The notes under the pieces: generated by a model | Database searches by the model: none | Told to the model about the DNA's origin: nothing | The model's input: the letters and a program-made list of their open reading frames with translations, nothing else | Assembly: GCA_038533575.1 (NCBI GenBank) | Contig: JBCAYL010000001.1 | Coordinates: 1,268,226 to 1,332,225 of the forward strand | Source: Pseudomonadota bacterium | Lineage (GTDB): Bacteria > Pseudomonadota > Alphaproteobacteria > Rhodobacterales > Rhodobacteraceae | Length of the DNA: 64,000 nucleotides | Direction: 5' to 3' | Translations under genes and position numbers: made by a program | Part shown: piece after piece, positions 35,668 through 44,150 of the stretch | Numbering within the stretch: the first letter of the stretch is position 1 | How the letters are laid out: each line of letters starts with the position of its first letter

Positions 35668-36903
35668 CTAGAGGCTGTGATCTAGGGCCGTGATAAGCCG
35701 GTCAACCTCGTCCTCGGTGGTGTAGTGCGTGAACGAGACGCGCAGCACGCCGTGCTCGGGCGCCACGCCCAACGCGGAAAGCGCACGGCCCGCATAGAAA
35801 TCCCCCGCCCCGCACAGGATGCCGTGCCGCGCGAGCCGGGCGGCAAAGGGCGCCGCGGGCTGTCCGAGATCGAGCGCGAGGGTCGGCGCGCGCGCCGCGG
35901 CCTCCTTGGGCCCGAGGAGCCTGATGCGCTGCTTCGTGGAGAGGAAATCGAGGAGCGGCTCCATGAGCGCCACCTCGTGGTCGCGCATCAGATCGTGCAC
36001 CACCTCCGTGCGTCCGGTGCCATCACGGCCCGCGCGCATGTGGTGCTTGTAGAGTGTGTCGATGTAGTCCGCGATCCCCGCGGAGGCGGCCACCTGCGCA
36101 TGGTCGGGGCCCGCGGGGGTAAAGCGCTTCGTCAGGTCATGGCCGTTGAACTCGTGCCCTTGGTTGGGCAGCGCCATGCCGAGCGCGCGACGCAGCACCA
36201 TGATCCCCTGATGCGGTCCGTAGGTCTTGTAGGCCGAGAAGAAATAGATATCGGCGCCGAGCTTGCGCACGTTGGGCAAGCCATGGGGCGCGTAGCTCAC
36301 CCCGTCCACGCAGGTGAAGACCCCCGCCCCCCGCGCGAGACGGCAGATCCGCGCCGCATCGTTGATCTCGCCCACGACGTTCGAGACATGGGGAAAGCAC
36401 AGGAGCCGCGCGCCCTCGAGTAGCGGCAGCAGGTCCTCGGTATGGAGCGCGCCGTCCTCCCGCATCCGCCATTCGCGGATCTCGATCCCGTCCTCTGCGA
36501 GCCGCCGCCAGGGGCCGCTATTGGCCTCGTGATCCTGGTTGGTGACGATGATCGCCCCGGGCCGCTCGCCCTGAACGCCGCGCGTCATCCATTGCCGGAA
36601 GGCCTGCGCGAGCACATACGTGTTGGCGGTGGTGGAGGGACCGAAGCTCAGCTCCTCGGACAGGACGCCCAGCGCCCGCGCGAGGCGGTCGCGCGCCTCG
36701 TCCATCTCCTGCCCGCCGAGATAGGAAGCGGTATAAGGCGCGTAGGGCTGCACCTTCCGCTCTTTATAGAAGCGGTTGAGCCGCCAGATGACATAGCGGC
36801 ACGTATAGCTTCCGCCGGCATTCTCGAAGAAGGCCTGGTCCCGCAAAGCGGGCTCCGCGAAAGCTGGAAACTGAGCGCGGACAAACTCGGTATCCAGTTG
36901 CAT
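35668..36903 (-). CDS. Class V aminotransferase / cysteine desulfurase-like protein
   Basis: A 411-residue PLP-dependent enzyme of the class V aminotransferase fold. The presumed PLP lysine is in FFSAYKTYGPHQG; upstream CVDGVSYAPHGLPNV is the usual Asp-containing cofactor loop, and FPHVSNVVGEIND precedes it. The C-terminal part (ARHGILCGAGDFYAGRALSA) has a Cys but not a clear desulfurase loop, so the substrate is not certain. It begins the series that continues with phrB and cfa. Confidence 0.82.
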   Translation of the reverse strand: MQLDTEFVRAQFPAFAEPALRDQAFFENAGGSYTCRYVIWRLNRFYKERKVQPYAPYTASYLGGQEMDEARDRLARALGVLSEELSFGPSTTANTYVLAQAFRQWMTRGVQGERPGAIIVTNQDHEANSGPWRRLAEDGIEIREWRMREDGALHTEDLLPLLEGARLLCFPHVSNVVGEINDAARICRLARGAGVFTCVDGVSYAPHGLPNVRKLGADIYFFSAYKTYGPHQGIMVLRRALGMALPNQGHEFNGHDLTKRFTPAGPDHAQVAASAGIADYIDTLYKHHMRAGRDGTGRTEVVHDLMRDHEVALMEPLLDFLSTKQRIRLLGPKEAAARAPTLALDLGQPAAPFAARLARHGILCGAGDFYAGRALSALGVAPEHGVLRVSFTHYTTEDEVDRLITALDHSL

Positions 36904-37032
36904 GCGAAAGATGTGTCACGGCGGCGTGAAACGCACAAGCGCGCACGCCCATTTTTCCCGCAAAGCGTGAAAAAGCCGCATGTTCGGTGCGCGCGCACAG
37001 CCCGGTGAGCCGCACCCGCGCACCCTGATGAT

Positions 37033-38016
37033 TTAGCCTGCGACGTCCACCACGACGCGGCCCTTCACCTGGCCCTTGAGGATGTCGGCACCGAGCGCCG
37101 GGAGATCGGCCAGCGTCGCAGGCACGATCATGCTCTCGAGCTTTTCCATGGGCAGCGTCTCGGCGATGGCCGCCCAGGCCCGCTGGCGCGCGGCGAAGGG
37201 CTGCATGACGCTGTCGATCCCAAGGAGGTTCACCCCCCGCAGGAGGAAGGGAATGACCGTGGCTGGAAGCCCTGCCCCGCCCGCCAGACCAACGGCCGCC
37301 ACCGAGGCACCGTACTGCATCTGGCCGAGCACGCGGGCCAGCATCGCGCCGCCCACGGCGTCCACGCAGCCGCCCCAAGTCTCTGTCTCGAGCGGGCGCT
37401 TGACCGTCTCCGCCAGCTCCTCGCGCGGCACGATCTGAGTCGCCCCGAGCGCGGTCAGGTAATCGGATGTCTCAGGCCGCCCCGTGACACCCGCCACCGC
37501 GTGCCCCCGCGCCGCGAGGATCGCCGTGGCGACGGAGCCCACGCCACCGGCCGCGCCGGTCACGAGCACCGGACCGTCCTTGATCCCGTGGTCTTCGAGC
37601 GCCTGCACGGCGAGCATGGCCGTAAAACCCGCGGTGCCCACGGCCATGGCCTGTCGCGTCGTGAGCCCTTCGGGCAGCGGAACGAGCCAGTCAGCCTTCA
37701 CCCGCGCCTTCTCGGAATAGCCGCCCCAATGGACCTCGCCCACGCGCCAGCCCGTTAGCACGACTTTGTCGCCGGGTTGGTAGCGATCATCCTCGGAGTG
37801 TTCCACGGTCCCCGCGAAATCGATCCCGGGCACGTGGGGATAGGTGCGCACGAGCCCGCCGCCCGGCCCGATGCAGAGCCCGTCCTTGTAGTTGACCGTA
37901 GAGTATTCGACCGCGACGGTGACATCGCCCGGCGGCAGCCGGTCCTCCTCGAGCTCCGTGACCGAGGCGGAGGTTTGGCCCTCCGCATCCTTCTCCACGA
38001 GCAGTGCCTTGAACAT
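37033..38016 (-). CDS. acuI: Acryloyl-CoA reductase AcuI (NADPH, medium-chain reductase)
   Basis: A 327-residue YhdH/AcuI-family zinc-free reductase that converts acryloyl-CoA to propionyl-CoA, detoxifying a product of DMSP cleavage. It shows VEYSTVNYKDGLCIGPGGG, PHVPGIDFAGTVEHSEDDRY, nucleotide-binding VTGAAGGVGSVATAILAARG and the C-terminal LKGQVKGRVVVDV. In Ruegeria acuI is next to dmdA; here one small membrane protein gene lies between them and all three run the same way. Confidence 0.93.
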   Translation of the reverse strand: MFKALLVEKDAEGQTSASVTELEEDRLPPGDVTVAVEYSTVNYKDGLCIGPGGGLVRTYPHVPGIDFAGTVEHSEDDRYQPGDKVVLTGWRVGEVHWGGYSEKARVKADWLVPLPEGLTTRQAMAVGTAGFTAMLAVQALEDHGIKDGPVLVTGAAGGVGSVATAILAARGHAVAGVTGRPETSDYLTALGATQIVPREELAETVKRPLETETWGGCVDAVGGAMLARVLGQMQYGASVAAVGLAGGAGLPATVIPFLLRGVNLLGIDSVMQPFAARQRAWAAIAETLPMEKLESMIVPATLADLPALGADILKGQVKGRVVVDVAG

Positions 38017-38084
38017 GGGGAGCCTCCCTTAGCGCTTCGTCTGTTGCCGGGCCCCGCGCGGGAGGCCTCGTCCTCTGGCTGGCC

Positions 38085-38342
38085 TCAGCCGGCCTTGCAG
38101 CCGCGCTCCGCCGGAGGCGCGTCTCCCCGGCCATAGGCCACGTCACCGCAGCGCGCGCAACGGTATTCCTTGAGCATCCGCGTCTCCTCGGGGTTCACCC
38201 GCTCGAACGCGCAGGGCGCGGCCTTCCGGCGCCGCGCCAGCACGCCGCCGCCGACGCCGCCCGACGCCATGCCCGCGCCGCCCCGCCGGTTCATGAAGAA
38301 GATCACCACCGCCAGGATGGCGATGCCCACGAGCACTGCCAT
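38085..38342 (-). CDS. Small membrane protein with C-terminal CxxC motif, unknown function
   Basis: An 85-residue protein: an N-terminal membrane helix (MAVLVGIAILAVVIFFMN), a Gly-rich linker (GGAGMASGGVGGGVLARRR), and a small C-terminal region with Cys residues (APCAFERV, YRCARCGDVAYG, ERGCKAG) that could bind a metal or haem. It lies 19 bp after dmdA and 68 bp before acuI on the same strand, so it is part of the DMSP operon. The start at 38342 was taken because the frame upstream lies within dmdA. No function is known. Confidence 0.6.
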   Translation of the reverse strand: MAVLVGIAILAVVIFFMNRRGGAGMASGGVGGGVLARRRKAAPCAFERVNPEETRMLKEYRCARCGDVAYGRGDAPPAERGCKAG

Positions 38343-38361
38343 GCCGCGCTCCCCTCTTGCC

Positions 38362-39462
38362 TCAGGCCCAGAAGCGCTCCTGCACCTTAGCCTTGAATGT
38401 GCCGTCCTGCGTCTGGACTTCAAGCTTGGTGCCCGGGTCCCAATGCGTCATGCGCACCATGCCGATGGCGACATTGGTCTGGTGGTCGGGCGAGAAGGCC
38501 GAGCTCGTCACCTGTCCGACCTTCGTCCCGCCCGCCGTCAGCGCCCAGGCCCTGTCGCAGAGCGGCAGCTCGCCCGTAATCGAGATCGGGCGGATCTGCT
38601 TGATCGGCCCCTCCTTGGCCACGCGCAAGAGCGCGTCGCGCCCCACGCAGCCGATGGCCGTCTGCGTCGAGCAGAAGCGACCGAGGCCCGCCTCGTGGGG
38701 CGTGTTCTCGATGGTCATGTCATTGCCGTAGCTCAGGAGCCCGCCCTCGATGCGCTCGATCGCATTGGGGCAGCCCGCGCGCACCTCGAGATCCGCGCCC
38801 GCCGCCATGAGCGCATTCCAGAGCGGCATGCCGTTCTCTGTGCCGTCCACGTATATCTCGAAGCCCCCCTGCTTGGAGTAGCCCGAACGCGCCACGACCA
38901 TCTCGACGCCTTCGAAATCGAAGAGTCCGTAGCGGAAGAAGCGGATATCGCGCACGCCCTCCCCAAAAACCCGCGCCATGAGCGTTTCCGCCTTGGGCCC
39001 CTGAACCGCCAGCGGCGAGACATCGGGCTCCCACACGACGACGTCGAGCCGAAAGCCATAGGCAATGCCCTTGATCCAGAGCAGGAGGTCACTGTCGGCG
39101 ATCGACACCCAGTAGCGATCCTCCGACAGCTTCACCGCCACGGGGTCGTTGAGCATGCCGCCGGTCTCGTCCACCATGGGCACGTAGTAGCACTGGCCCG
39201 GCAGCATCGGCCGCAGGTCCCGCGGCGTGAGCATCTGCATCAGGCGGCCCGCATCGGGCCCGCGCAGCTCCACCTGCCGCTCCACGGCCACGTCCCAGAC
39301 CTGCACGTGGCGCTTGAGGTGGTGGTAGTCGGCCTCCGGGCTCTCGAAATATGTGGGCAGCAGCATCCGGTTGTAGACGGTGTAGCCTTTGACCCCAGCG
39401 GCCTCGACCCCATCGGAAAAAGGCGTACGGCGCACCCGGCGCGACGGTGAAATCACGGACAT
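38362..39462 (-). CDS. dmdA: Dimethylsulfoniopropionate demethylase
   Basis: A 366-residue glycine cleavage T-like protein that moves a methyl group from DMSP to tetrahydrofolate, giving methylmercaptopropionate and 5-methyl-THF. The start SVISPSRRVRRTPFSDGVE and the following GVKGYTVYNRMLLPTYFES are characteristic of DmdA. EVRAGCPNAIERIEGGLLSY and MVRMTHWDPGTKLEVQTQDG are also present. Length fits (about 365). It is first in the operon dmdA - small membrane protein - acuI. The 5-methyl-THF produced can feed the split methionine synthase whose parts lie at 50798 and 62277. Confidence 0.95.
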   Translation of the reverse strand: MSVISPSRRVRRTPFSDGVEAAGVKGYTVYNRMLLPTYFESPEADYHHLKRHVQVWDVAVERQVELRGPDAGRLMQMLTPRDLRPMLPGQCYYVPMVDETGGMLNDPVAVKLSEDRYWVSIADSDLLLWIKGIAYGFRLDVVVWEPDVSPLAVQGPKAETLMARVFGEGVRDIRFFRYGLFDFEGVEMVVARSGYSKQGGFEIYVDGTENGMPLWNALMAAGADLEVRAGCPNAIERIEGGLLSYGNDMTIENTPHEAGLGRFCSTQTAIGCVGRDALLRVAKEGPIKQIRPISITGELPLCDRAWALTAGGTKVGQVTSSAFSPDHQTNVAIGMVRMTHWDPGTKLEVQTQDGTFKAKVQERFWA

Positions 39463-39838
39463 CCCAACCTCCCAATTGGCCGCCTCTCCCACGGCGCCGC
39501 TCCGCGGGGCTACAGCACCGACCGGCAGGTGCAAACCCAAACCCGTCACCGTTTGTCTGGAAGCGACATCTCGTCACCGGACCGCGCGGGATTGATGTGC
39601 CCGGGTCCGTGTTCTTGGGTCGGTGGGCGGGCGCCTTTCGAGCACGCCGCACGGCGCGCGCAGAAACAGAGCCACCCAACGACCACCCTCGCCCCTGCCT
39701 GCGCCTGCGTCCCCGATGATGCCCCGATAGGCACCCGGCCGAATTCTGCGCCGCGAGGGCGCCCCGCGCGCGGCATCTGCTTGCACCAGCGCGGGCGCGC
39801 GCATAGCGTCACGCGAATTGTCAACGGGAGAGACACCA
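39463..39838. other. 376 bp divergent intergenic region (dmdA / binding protein)
   Basis: No gene seen in either strand; short open frames here lack a ribosome-binding site. It must hold the dmdA promoter (minus) and the promoter of the binding-protein gene (plus). A weak plus-strand pair TTGCAC-N17-TAGCGT lies about 39780-39810. No clear regulator site was recognised. Confidence 0.4.
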
Positions 39839-40885
39839 ATGAAAGTTGCAAAATACCTCGGCTCCGCGGCGCTCGTGGGCCTTGCTTCCACCGCCTTCGC
39901 CGAAGACCCGGAACTTCTCGTTCTGGATTGGTCGGGATTCGAGGAAGAGGGCTTCTACGGCGCCTATATCGAAGAGCACGGCGTGGCCCCGAGCTTCTCC
40001 TTCTTCGGCGAAGAGGAAGAGGCGTTTCAAAAGCTGCGCTCCGGCTTTCGCGCCGACGTCTCCCACCCCTGCCCCCATTCGGTGCAGAAATGGCGCGACG
40101 CGGGCCTCATCGAGCCCTGGGACCTTAGCCAGATCCCCTCCTACGAGCTCATCGACGAGGCCTTCCGCTCGAACCCGGTCTTCGCAGATGAAACGGGCGT
40201 CTACTTCATCCCCGCCGATAGCGGCCGCACGGCCACGCTCTACAATGCCGACGAGGTCTCCGCAGAGGCCGTCTCCACGCTCCAGGTCTTCACGGACCCC
40301 GCCTATGCAGGGCGCGTCTCGCTGCCCGACAACGTCGATGACGTCTACGCCTTGGCCTACCTCGCCACCGGCGTGAGCGACTGGACGCAAGCCACCCAGG
40401 CCGATTTCGAGGCCGCCTCTGCCTGGCTCCGCGAAGCCCATGCCAATACCCGCGCCTACTGGGCCGACGGCGCCGAGCTCGCGCAGCTCATGAGCACCGG
40501 CGAGGTCCTCATCGCCTGGTCCTGGAACGAGACCTACGTGCAGCTCTCCGGCGAGGGCATGAATGTGGGCTTCGAGCGCGAGGCCGCCGAAGGCTCCTCC
40601 TCGTGGTTCTGCGGCTACGTGAACCTCGTCGACGGTCCGGGCTCAGAACAGAAAGCCCACGACTTCGTCGAGGCGTGGCTTCAGCCGCAGGTGACCGAGT
40701 ACATCGTCAATGAATGGGGCTACGGCCACGCCAATGCCGAGAACATGATGAACATCTCCGAGGAGACGCTCGTCGAAGTAGGCCTTGGCACCGTGGAGGT
40801 GCCGATCCTGGCGCAGCAGCCCATGGACAACGCGCTGCGCGAAGCCCAGATCGCCGAGTTCGAGATGATCAAGGCGGGCTTCTAG
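39839..40885 (+). CDS. Periplasmic binding protein of the spermidine/putrescine (PotD/PotF) type
   Basis: A 348-residue extracellular solute-binding protein with a Sec signal peptide (MKVAKYLGSAALVGLAST, cleavage after AFA). The mature protein starts with LLVLDWSGFEEEGFYGAYIE and contains DVSHPCPHSVQKWRDAG, GRTATLYNADEVS, and GYVNLVDGPGSEQKAHDFVE, the pattern of PotD-like proteins. No permease or ATPase gene is next to it, so it is an orphan that must use transporter subunits encoded elsewhere. It is divergent from dmdA, and a role in import of a related osmolyte cannot be excluded. GGGAGA before the ATG is a reasonable ribosome-binding site. Confidence 0.87.
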   Translation: MKVAKYLGSAALVGLASTAFAEDPELLVLDWSGFEEEGFYGAYIEEHGVAPSFSFFGEEEEAFQKLRSGFRADVSHPCPHSVQKWRDAGLIEPWDLSQIPSYELIDEAFRSNPVFADETGVYFIPADSGRTATLYNADEVSAEAVSTLQVFTDPAYAGRVSLPDNVDDVYALAYLATGVSDWTQATQADFEAASAWLREAHANTRAYWADGAELAQLMSTGEVLIAWSWNETYVQLSGEGMNVGFEREAAEGSSSWFCGYVNLVDGPGSEQKAHDFVEAWLQPQVTEYIVNEWGYGHANAENMMNISEETLVEVGLGTVEVPILAQQPMDNALREAQIAEFEMIKAGF

Positions 40886-40899
40886 AAAGTGCGCCCCAG

Positions 40900-40927
40900 G
40901 GCTCACCGGCCGCGCGGTTGGTGAGCC
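40900..40927 (+). terminator. Hairpin after the binding-protein gene
   Basis: GGCTCACC and GGTGAGCC form a perfect 8 bp stem with a 12-base loop, 15 bp after the stop codon. No T-run follows, so it may stabilise the 3' end or act with Rho. Confidence 0.5.
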
Positions 40928-41071
40928 TCCCCCCAGCGACCCAACGCCGCCGGCTCCCGCACCGTTGACCGCGTAGGGTTTTACGGCCCATGCCGCGGCG
41001 GGATCCCCTTGTTTTGGTCCAACACACGCTCCGCCACGTTAAAGGGGAAAGACGCGGACGGAGCCCACCCC

Positions 41072-41425
41072 ATGGACCTCATCAATATCCTCATCGCCCT
41101 GAGCTCCATCGGCTTCGGTGCCTTCGGCTGGCTCGCGCCGGGCTACACCATGAAGGTTGTCGACCTCTCCGACGGGGGCTCCTCCATGGGCACCTCCGAA
41201 GTCCGCGCCGCCTCGGGCGGTGTCTTCGTCATCACCGGGCTTGCCGCGATTTTGATAGGTTCTCCAGAGGCTTACCTCATGGCGGGCCTCGTCTGGGGCG
41301 GCGGGGCCACTGGCCGCGCGATCAGCCTTGCCATGGATGGCGTGACCTCCAAGAAGGTCTGGTTTTTTCTGATCGAAGCCGCCGTCGCGCTCGCCGCCAT
41401 CGCCAACAACTGGAGCGCCTTCTAA
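41072..41425 (+). CDS. DUF4345-type small membrane protein
   Basis: A 117-residue protein with four hydrophobic segments (INILIALSSIGFGAFGWLAP at the N-terminus; FFLIEAAVALAAIANNW at the C-terminus), resembling the DUF4345 family, whose members are of unknown function. The ATG at 41072 begins the first membrane helix; the open frame upstream has no homology. It precedes the ssrA gene. Confidence 0.65.
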   Translation: MDLINILIALSSIGFGAFGWLAPGYTMKVVDLSDGGSSMGTSEVRAASGGVFVITGLAAILIGSPEAYLMAGLVWGGGATGRAISLAMDGVTSKKVWFFLIEAAVALAAIANNWSAF

Positions 41426-41468
41426 GCGCCGGATCGTCTTAGAAAGACCGAGCAAAGCCATACTTCCG

Positions 41469-41496
41469 TTGCAACCCGCGCGGGCGTGAATATATT
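41469..41496 (+). promoter_or_regulatory. Promoter of ssrA
   Basis: TTGCAA (41469-41474), 16 bases, TATATT (41491-41496): a good vegetative promoter placed just upstream of the acceptor part of the tmRNA. Confidence 0.6.
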
Positions 41497-41499
41497 GAG

Positions 41500-41820
41500 A
41501 CTGTCCGCAAGGACTATGGACATAAACGCGCTCGTAATAAGCGGATCGGACCCGGGGGCGGTACCCGGCGGCTCCACCAAAATCCCTTTCGTTTGGAGGG
41601 TTTAGGGGCCGAAATAGGATCGACGGACGTCTAAAGGGGTTAGCTTTGTCTCGGCTGTCTGCCACCGTTACCGGCGAAAACAGTACAATTGCAAACGACA
41701 ATCGTGCTCCGGTTGCTCTGGCCGCGTAAGCGGTCCGGGTAGAACCGAACTTAAGCCCTAGCGCCTAGCCGCGTTAGGCGGGGTTCGCAGGCACCTGGCA
41801 ACAGAAGCCTGCACTTTAAC
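41500..41820 (+). ncRNA. ssrA: Transfer-messenger RNA, circularly permuted two-piece alphaproteobacterial type
   Basis: Rescues stalled ribosomes by tagging incomplete proteins. The acceptor piece comes first and ends in GGCTCCACCA (CCA at 41577-41579). After an intervening loop of about 25 bases, the coding piece starts at 41605 with GGGGCCGAAATAGGATCGAC. GGGGCC pairs with GGCTCC to rebuild the acceptor stem. The tag frame at 41691-41729 reads ANDNRAPVALAA and stops with TAA. Pseudoknot-forming sequence follows to about 41820; the exact 5' and 3' ends are estimates. The gene for the ssrA-tag adaptor SspB lies 1.9 kb downstream. Confidence 0.95.
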
Positions 41821-41901
41821 CCAAAAGTAACGTCTGCCGCGCCTTCCGCGCTTTTGTCCCGTTTTGTACAAGTCCCGGAGCCCCACGGGAGTGTTTTGTA
41901 C

Positions 41902-42312
41902 ATGCTCAAACCACACGCCATCCTCGAGACAGCACTCTACGTTGACGACCTCGACACCGCGCACGCGTTCTACGCGGGCGTGCTCGGTCTCGACGAGGTG
42001 CTGCACGTCCCCGGCCGCCACCGCTTCTATGGCTGCGGGCCGGGCATGCTGCTGCTTTTCATCGCCGAGGCCACGCGGGAGATGACGGGCCCCCTCCCTG
42101 TGCCGACCCACGGCGCGGACGGCCCCGGGCACCTGTGCCTTCGCGTGCCGCGGGCCGAGCTCGACACCTGGGTGGTGCGCCTCACGTCAGAAGGGATCGA
42201 GATCGAAGCGGATTTCGAATGGCCCACCGGCGCGCGCTCCATCTACTGCCGGGACCCGGCAGGCAATTCCATCGAGTTCGCGGAGCCCGCGCTCTGGAAC
42301 CGGCCTGACTAG
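41902..42312 (+). CDS. VOC-superfamily (glyoxalase/dioxygenase-fold) protein
   Basis: A 136-residue single-domain VOC protein: ETALYVDDLDTAHAFYAGVL begins the first beta-alpha-beta unit, GPGHLCLRVPRAELDTWV the second, and SIYCRDPAGNSIEFAEPALW ends it with the metal-ligand Glu. The possible metal ligands His and Glu are present, but a specific reaction cannot be named. Start at the ATG 41902. It lies between ssrA and a second chrA gene. Confidence 0.83.
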   Translation: MLKPHAILETALYVDDLDTAHAFYAGVLGLDEVLHVPGRHRFYGCGPGMLLLFIAEATREMTGPLPVPTHGADGPGHLCLRVPRAELDTWVVRLTSEGIEIEADFEWPTGARSIYCRDPAGNSIEFAEPALWNRPD

Positions 42313-42348
42313 TCTTTTCCCTGTCACATGAACGGGATAGGGCGCGGT

Positions 42349-43596
42349 ATGACCCCCAGCTACGACGCCCTTTTCCGCACCTTCGGCCGCATCGGTTGCC
42401 TGAGTTTCGGCGGCCCCGCCGCGCAGATCGCGCTGATGGAAGAGGAACTGGTCACGCGCCGCGGCTGGCTTGGCCATGATGCATTCTTGCGCGCGCTGTC
42501 CTTTTGCATGCTGCTGCCCGGCCCCGAGGCGATGCAGCTCGCCACCTATGCCGGTTGGCGCTTGCGCGGCATTTGGGGCGGCCTTCTGGCGGGGTCGCTC
42601 TTCGTGTTGCCCGGTGCGCTCGTCATCTTCGCACTGGCGGCGCTCTACATCAGCTACGGCGCGCAACCGCTGGTGCAGGAGACGTTTCTTGGCGTGCAGG
42701 CAACGGTGATCATCATCGTCGTCGCGGCCCTGAGAAAGCTCGCGGCGAAGGCGCTGAACGGGCGCCAAGGGATCGTGCTGGCCGCGTTGGCCTTCGTCGC
42801 CATCTTTGCGCTGGGGCTTCCCTTCCCGCTCATTATTCTCGTCGCGGGGGTCTTCGGATATGTCACGGCCTCGGCTGGGACGACACCTGCAAGCGAGGTC
42901 TCTGAGCGGCCCAACCGGCCCGTCCTTGCGACGCTCGCAGCGCTCTGGGGGCTGCCTGTTCTGGCCCTGTGGGGCCTTGGTGCCACGTTTCTTTTCACCA
43001 TCGCGCTCTTCTTTTCGCAGCTTGCCGTCGTCACCTTCGGCGGGGCCTACGCGGTTCTGGCCTACATGACGCAGACTGTCGTGCAGGAGCAGGGCTGGAT
43101 CGCGACCGAGGACATGATCGCAGCGCTCGGGCTGGCCGAGACGACACCCGGCCCGCTCATCCTCGTGACGCAATTCGTGGGTATTCTCGCTGGCCATGCC
43201 GTGGGCGGCTGGCCGCTGGCCATCGCCGCGGGGCTTCTGACGCTCTGGGTCACGTTCCTGCCCTGCTTTCTCTGGATCTTCGCCGGGGCGCCGTACATCG
43301 AGCAGCTCACCCATGCGCCGCGCATCGCCGCCGCCCTCCGCGCGGTCACGGCGGCGGTGGTGGGCGTCATCGCCAATCTCTCGCTCTGGTTCGCGCTCCA
43401 TGTTTTCTTCAGCGACGTGAATGGCTTACCCTTCGCGATGGGAGAGCTTCCGGTGCCGGCCCTCGCGAGCTTCCAGCCCCTCGCGCTGCTCTATGCCGCC
43501 CTCGCCGCGCTCCTGATCCTCGGCGCGCGGCGGGGCATCCTGACGACCCTCCTTCTCGTCGCCGGGCTCGCCTGCGCGGTGGCGCTCGCAACATAG
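42349..43596 (+). CDS. chrA: Chromate transporter ChrA, second paralogue
   Basis: A 415-residue CHR-family membrane protein with the same two-half layout as the ChrA at 21104-22396. The stretches FCMLLPGPEAMQLATYAGWR and ETTPGPLILVTQFVG are shared word for word. Unlike the first, it has no chrB or rhodanese partner. The ATG at 42349 follows an AGGGCG-like box; an in-frame ATG 7 codons upstream is possible. Presumably it exports chromate or a related oxyanion. Confidence 0.9.
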   Translation: MTPSYDALFRTFGRIGCLSFGGPAAQIALMEEELVTRRGWLGHDAFLRALSFCMLLPGPEAMQLATYAGWRLRGIWGGLLAGSLFVLPGALVIFALAALYISYGAQPLVQETFLGVQATVIIIVVAALRKLAAKALNGRQGIVLAALAFVAIFALGLPFPLIILVAGVFGYVTASAGTTPASEVSERPNRPVLATLAALWGLPVLALWGLGATFLFTIALFFSQLAVVTFGGAYAVLAYMTQTVVQEQGWIATEDMIAALGLAETTPGPLILVTQFVGILAGHAVGGWPLAIAAGLLTLWVTFLPCFLWIFAGAPYIEQLTHAPRIAAALRAVTAAVVGVIANLSLWFALHVFFSDVNGLPFAMGELPVPALASFQPLALLYAALAALLILGARRGILTTLLLVAGLACAVALAT

Positions 43597-43655
43597 CTGC
43601 TTTCGCTCGGTCAAGAATCCGATATGGTCCAGGCATTATTCAGGACGGGGTCGCC

Positions 43656-44150
43656 ATGACCGACAGCATTGAATACGGCGCCCTTATGCACAGCGCCATG
43701 CGGGGCCTGATCCAGGAAGTTCTGACCGATGTTGAGCGGCGCGGCAGCCTGCCGGGCGCGCACCATTTCTTTATCACCTTCGATACGATGCACCCGGACG
43801 TGGAAATCGCCGACTGGCTCTCGGACCGCTATCCCGGCGAGATGACGGTCGTCATGCAGCATTGGTATGCGGGCCTCGAGGTGACCGAGGACGGATTCTC
43901 CGTGACGCTGAATTTCGGAGACAGCCCGGAGCCGCTCTACATTCCGTTCGATGCGATCAAGACCTTCGTCGATCCCTCCGTCGAGTTCGGCCTGCGCTTC
44001 GAGAGCACCGATGGCGAAGAGGACCAGACGCCGGAGCCCCGCCTCGGCGCAGCCATCCCGCCCGGCGTTGCGGGCGATGAAGAGAGCGATGAGGGTGACG
44101 ACGCGAGGAGCGGCGACGTCGTCAGCCTCGACAGCTTCCGGAAGTCCTAG
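43656..44150 (+). CDS. sspB: SspB-family ClpXP adaptor (alphaproteobacterial SspB)
   Basis: A 164-residue protein. The globular domain (about 1-125) contains YGALMHSAMRGLIQEVLTDV, HHFFITFDTMHPDVEIADWL and PLYIPFDAIKTFVDPSVEFG. A disordered acidic linker follows, then a short hydrophobic C-terminal ClpX-docking tail (VVSLDSFRKS). It delivers ssrA-tagged proteins to ClpXP. Only 2 kb from ssrA, whose tag ends in the LAA that ClpX reads. Confidence 0.92.
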   Translation: MTDSIEYGALMHSAMRGLIQEVLTDVERRGSLPGAHHFFITFDTMHPDVEIADWLSDRYPGEMTVVMQHWYAGLEVTEDGFSVTLNFGDSPEPLYIPFDAIKTFVDPSVEFGLRFESTDGEEDQTPEPRLGAAIPPGVAGDEESDEGDDARSGDVVSLDSFRKS

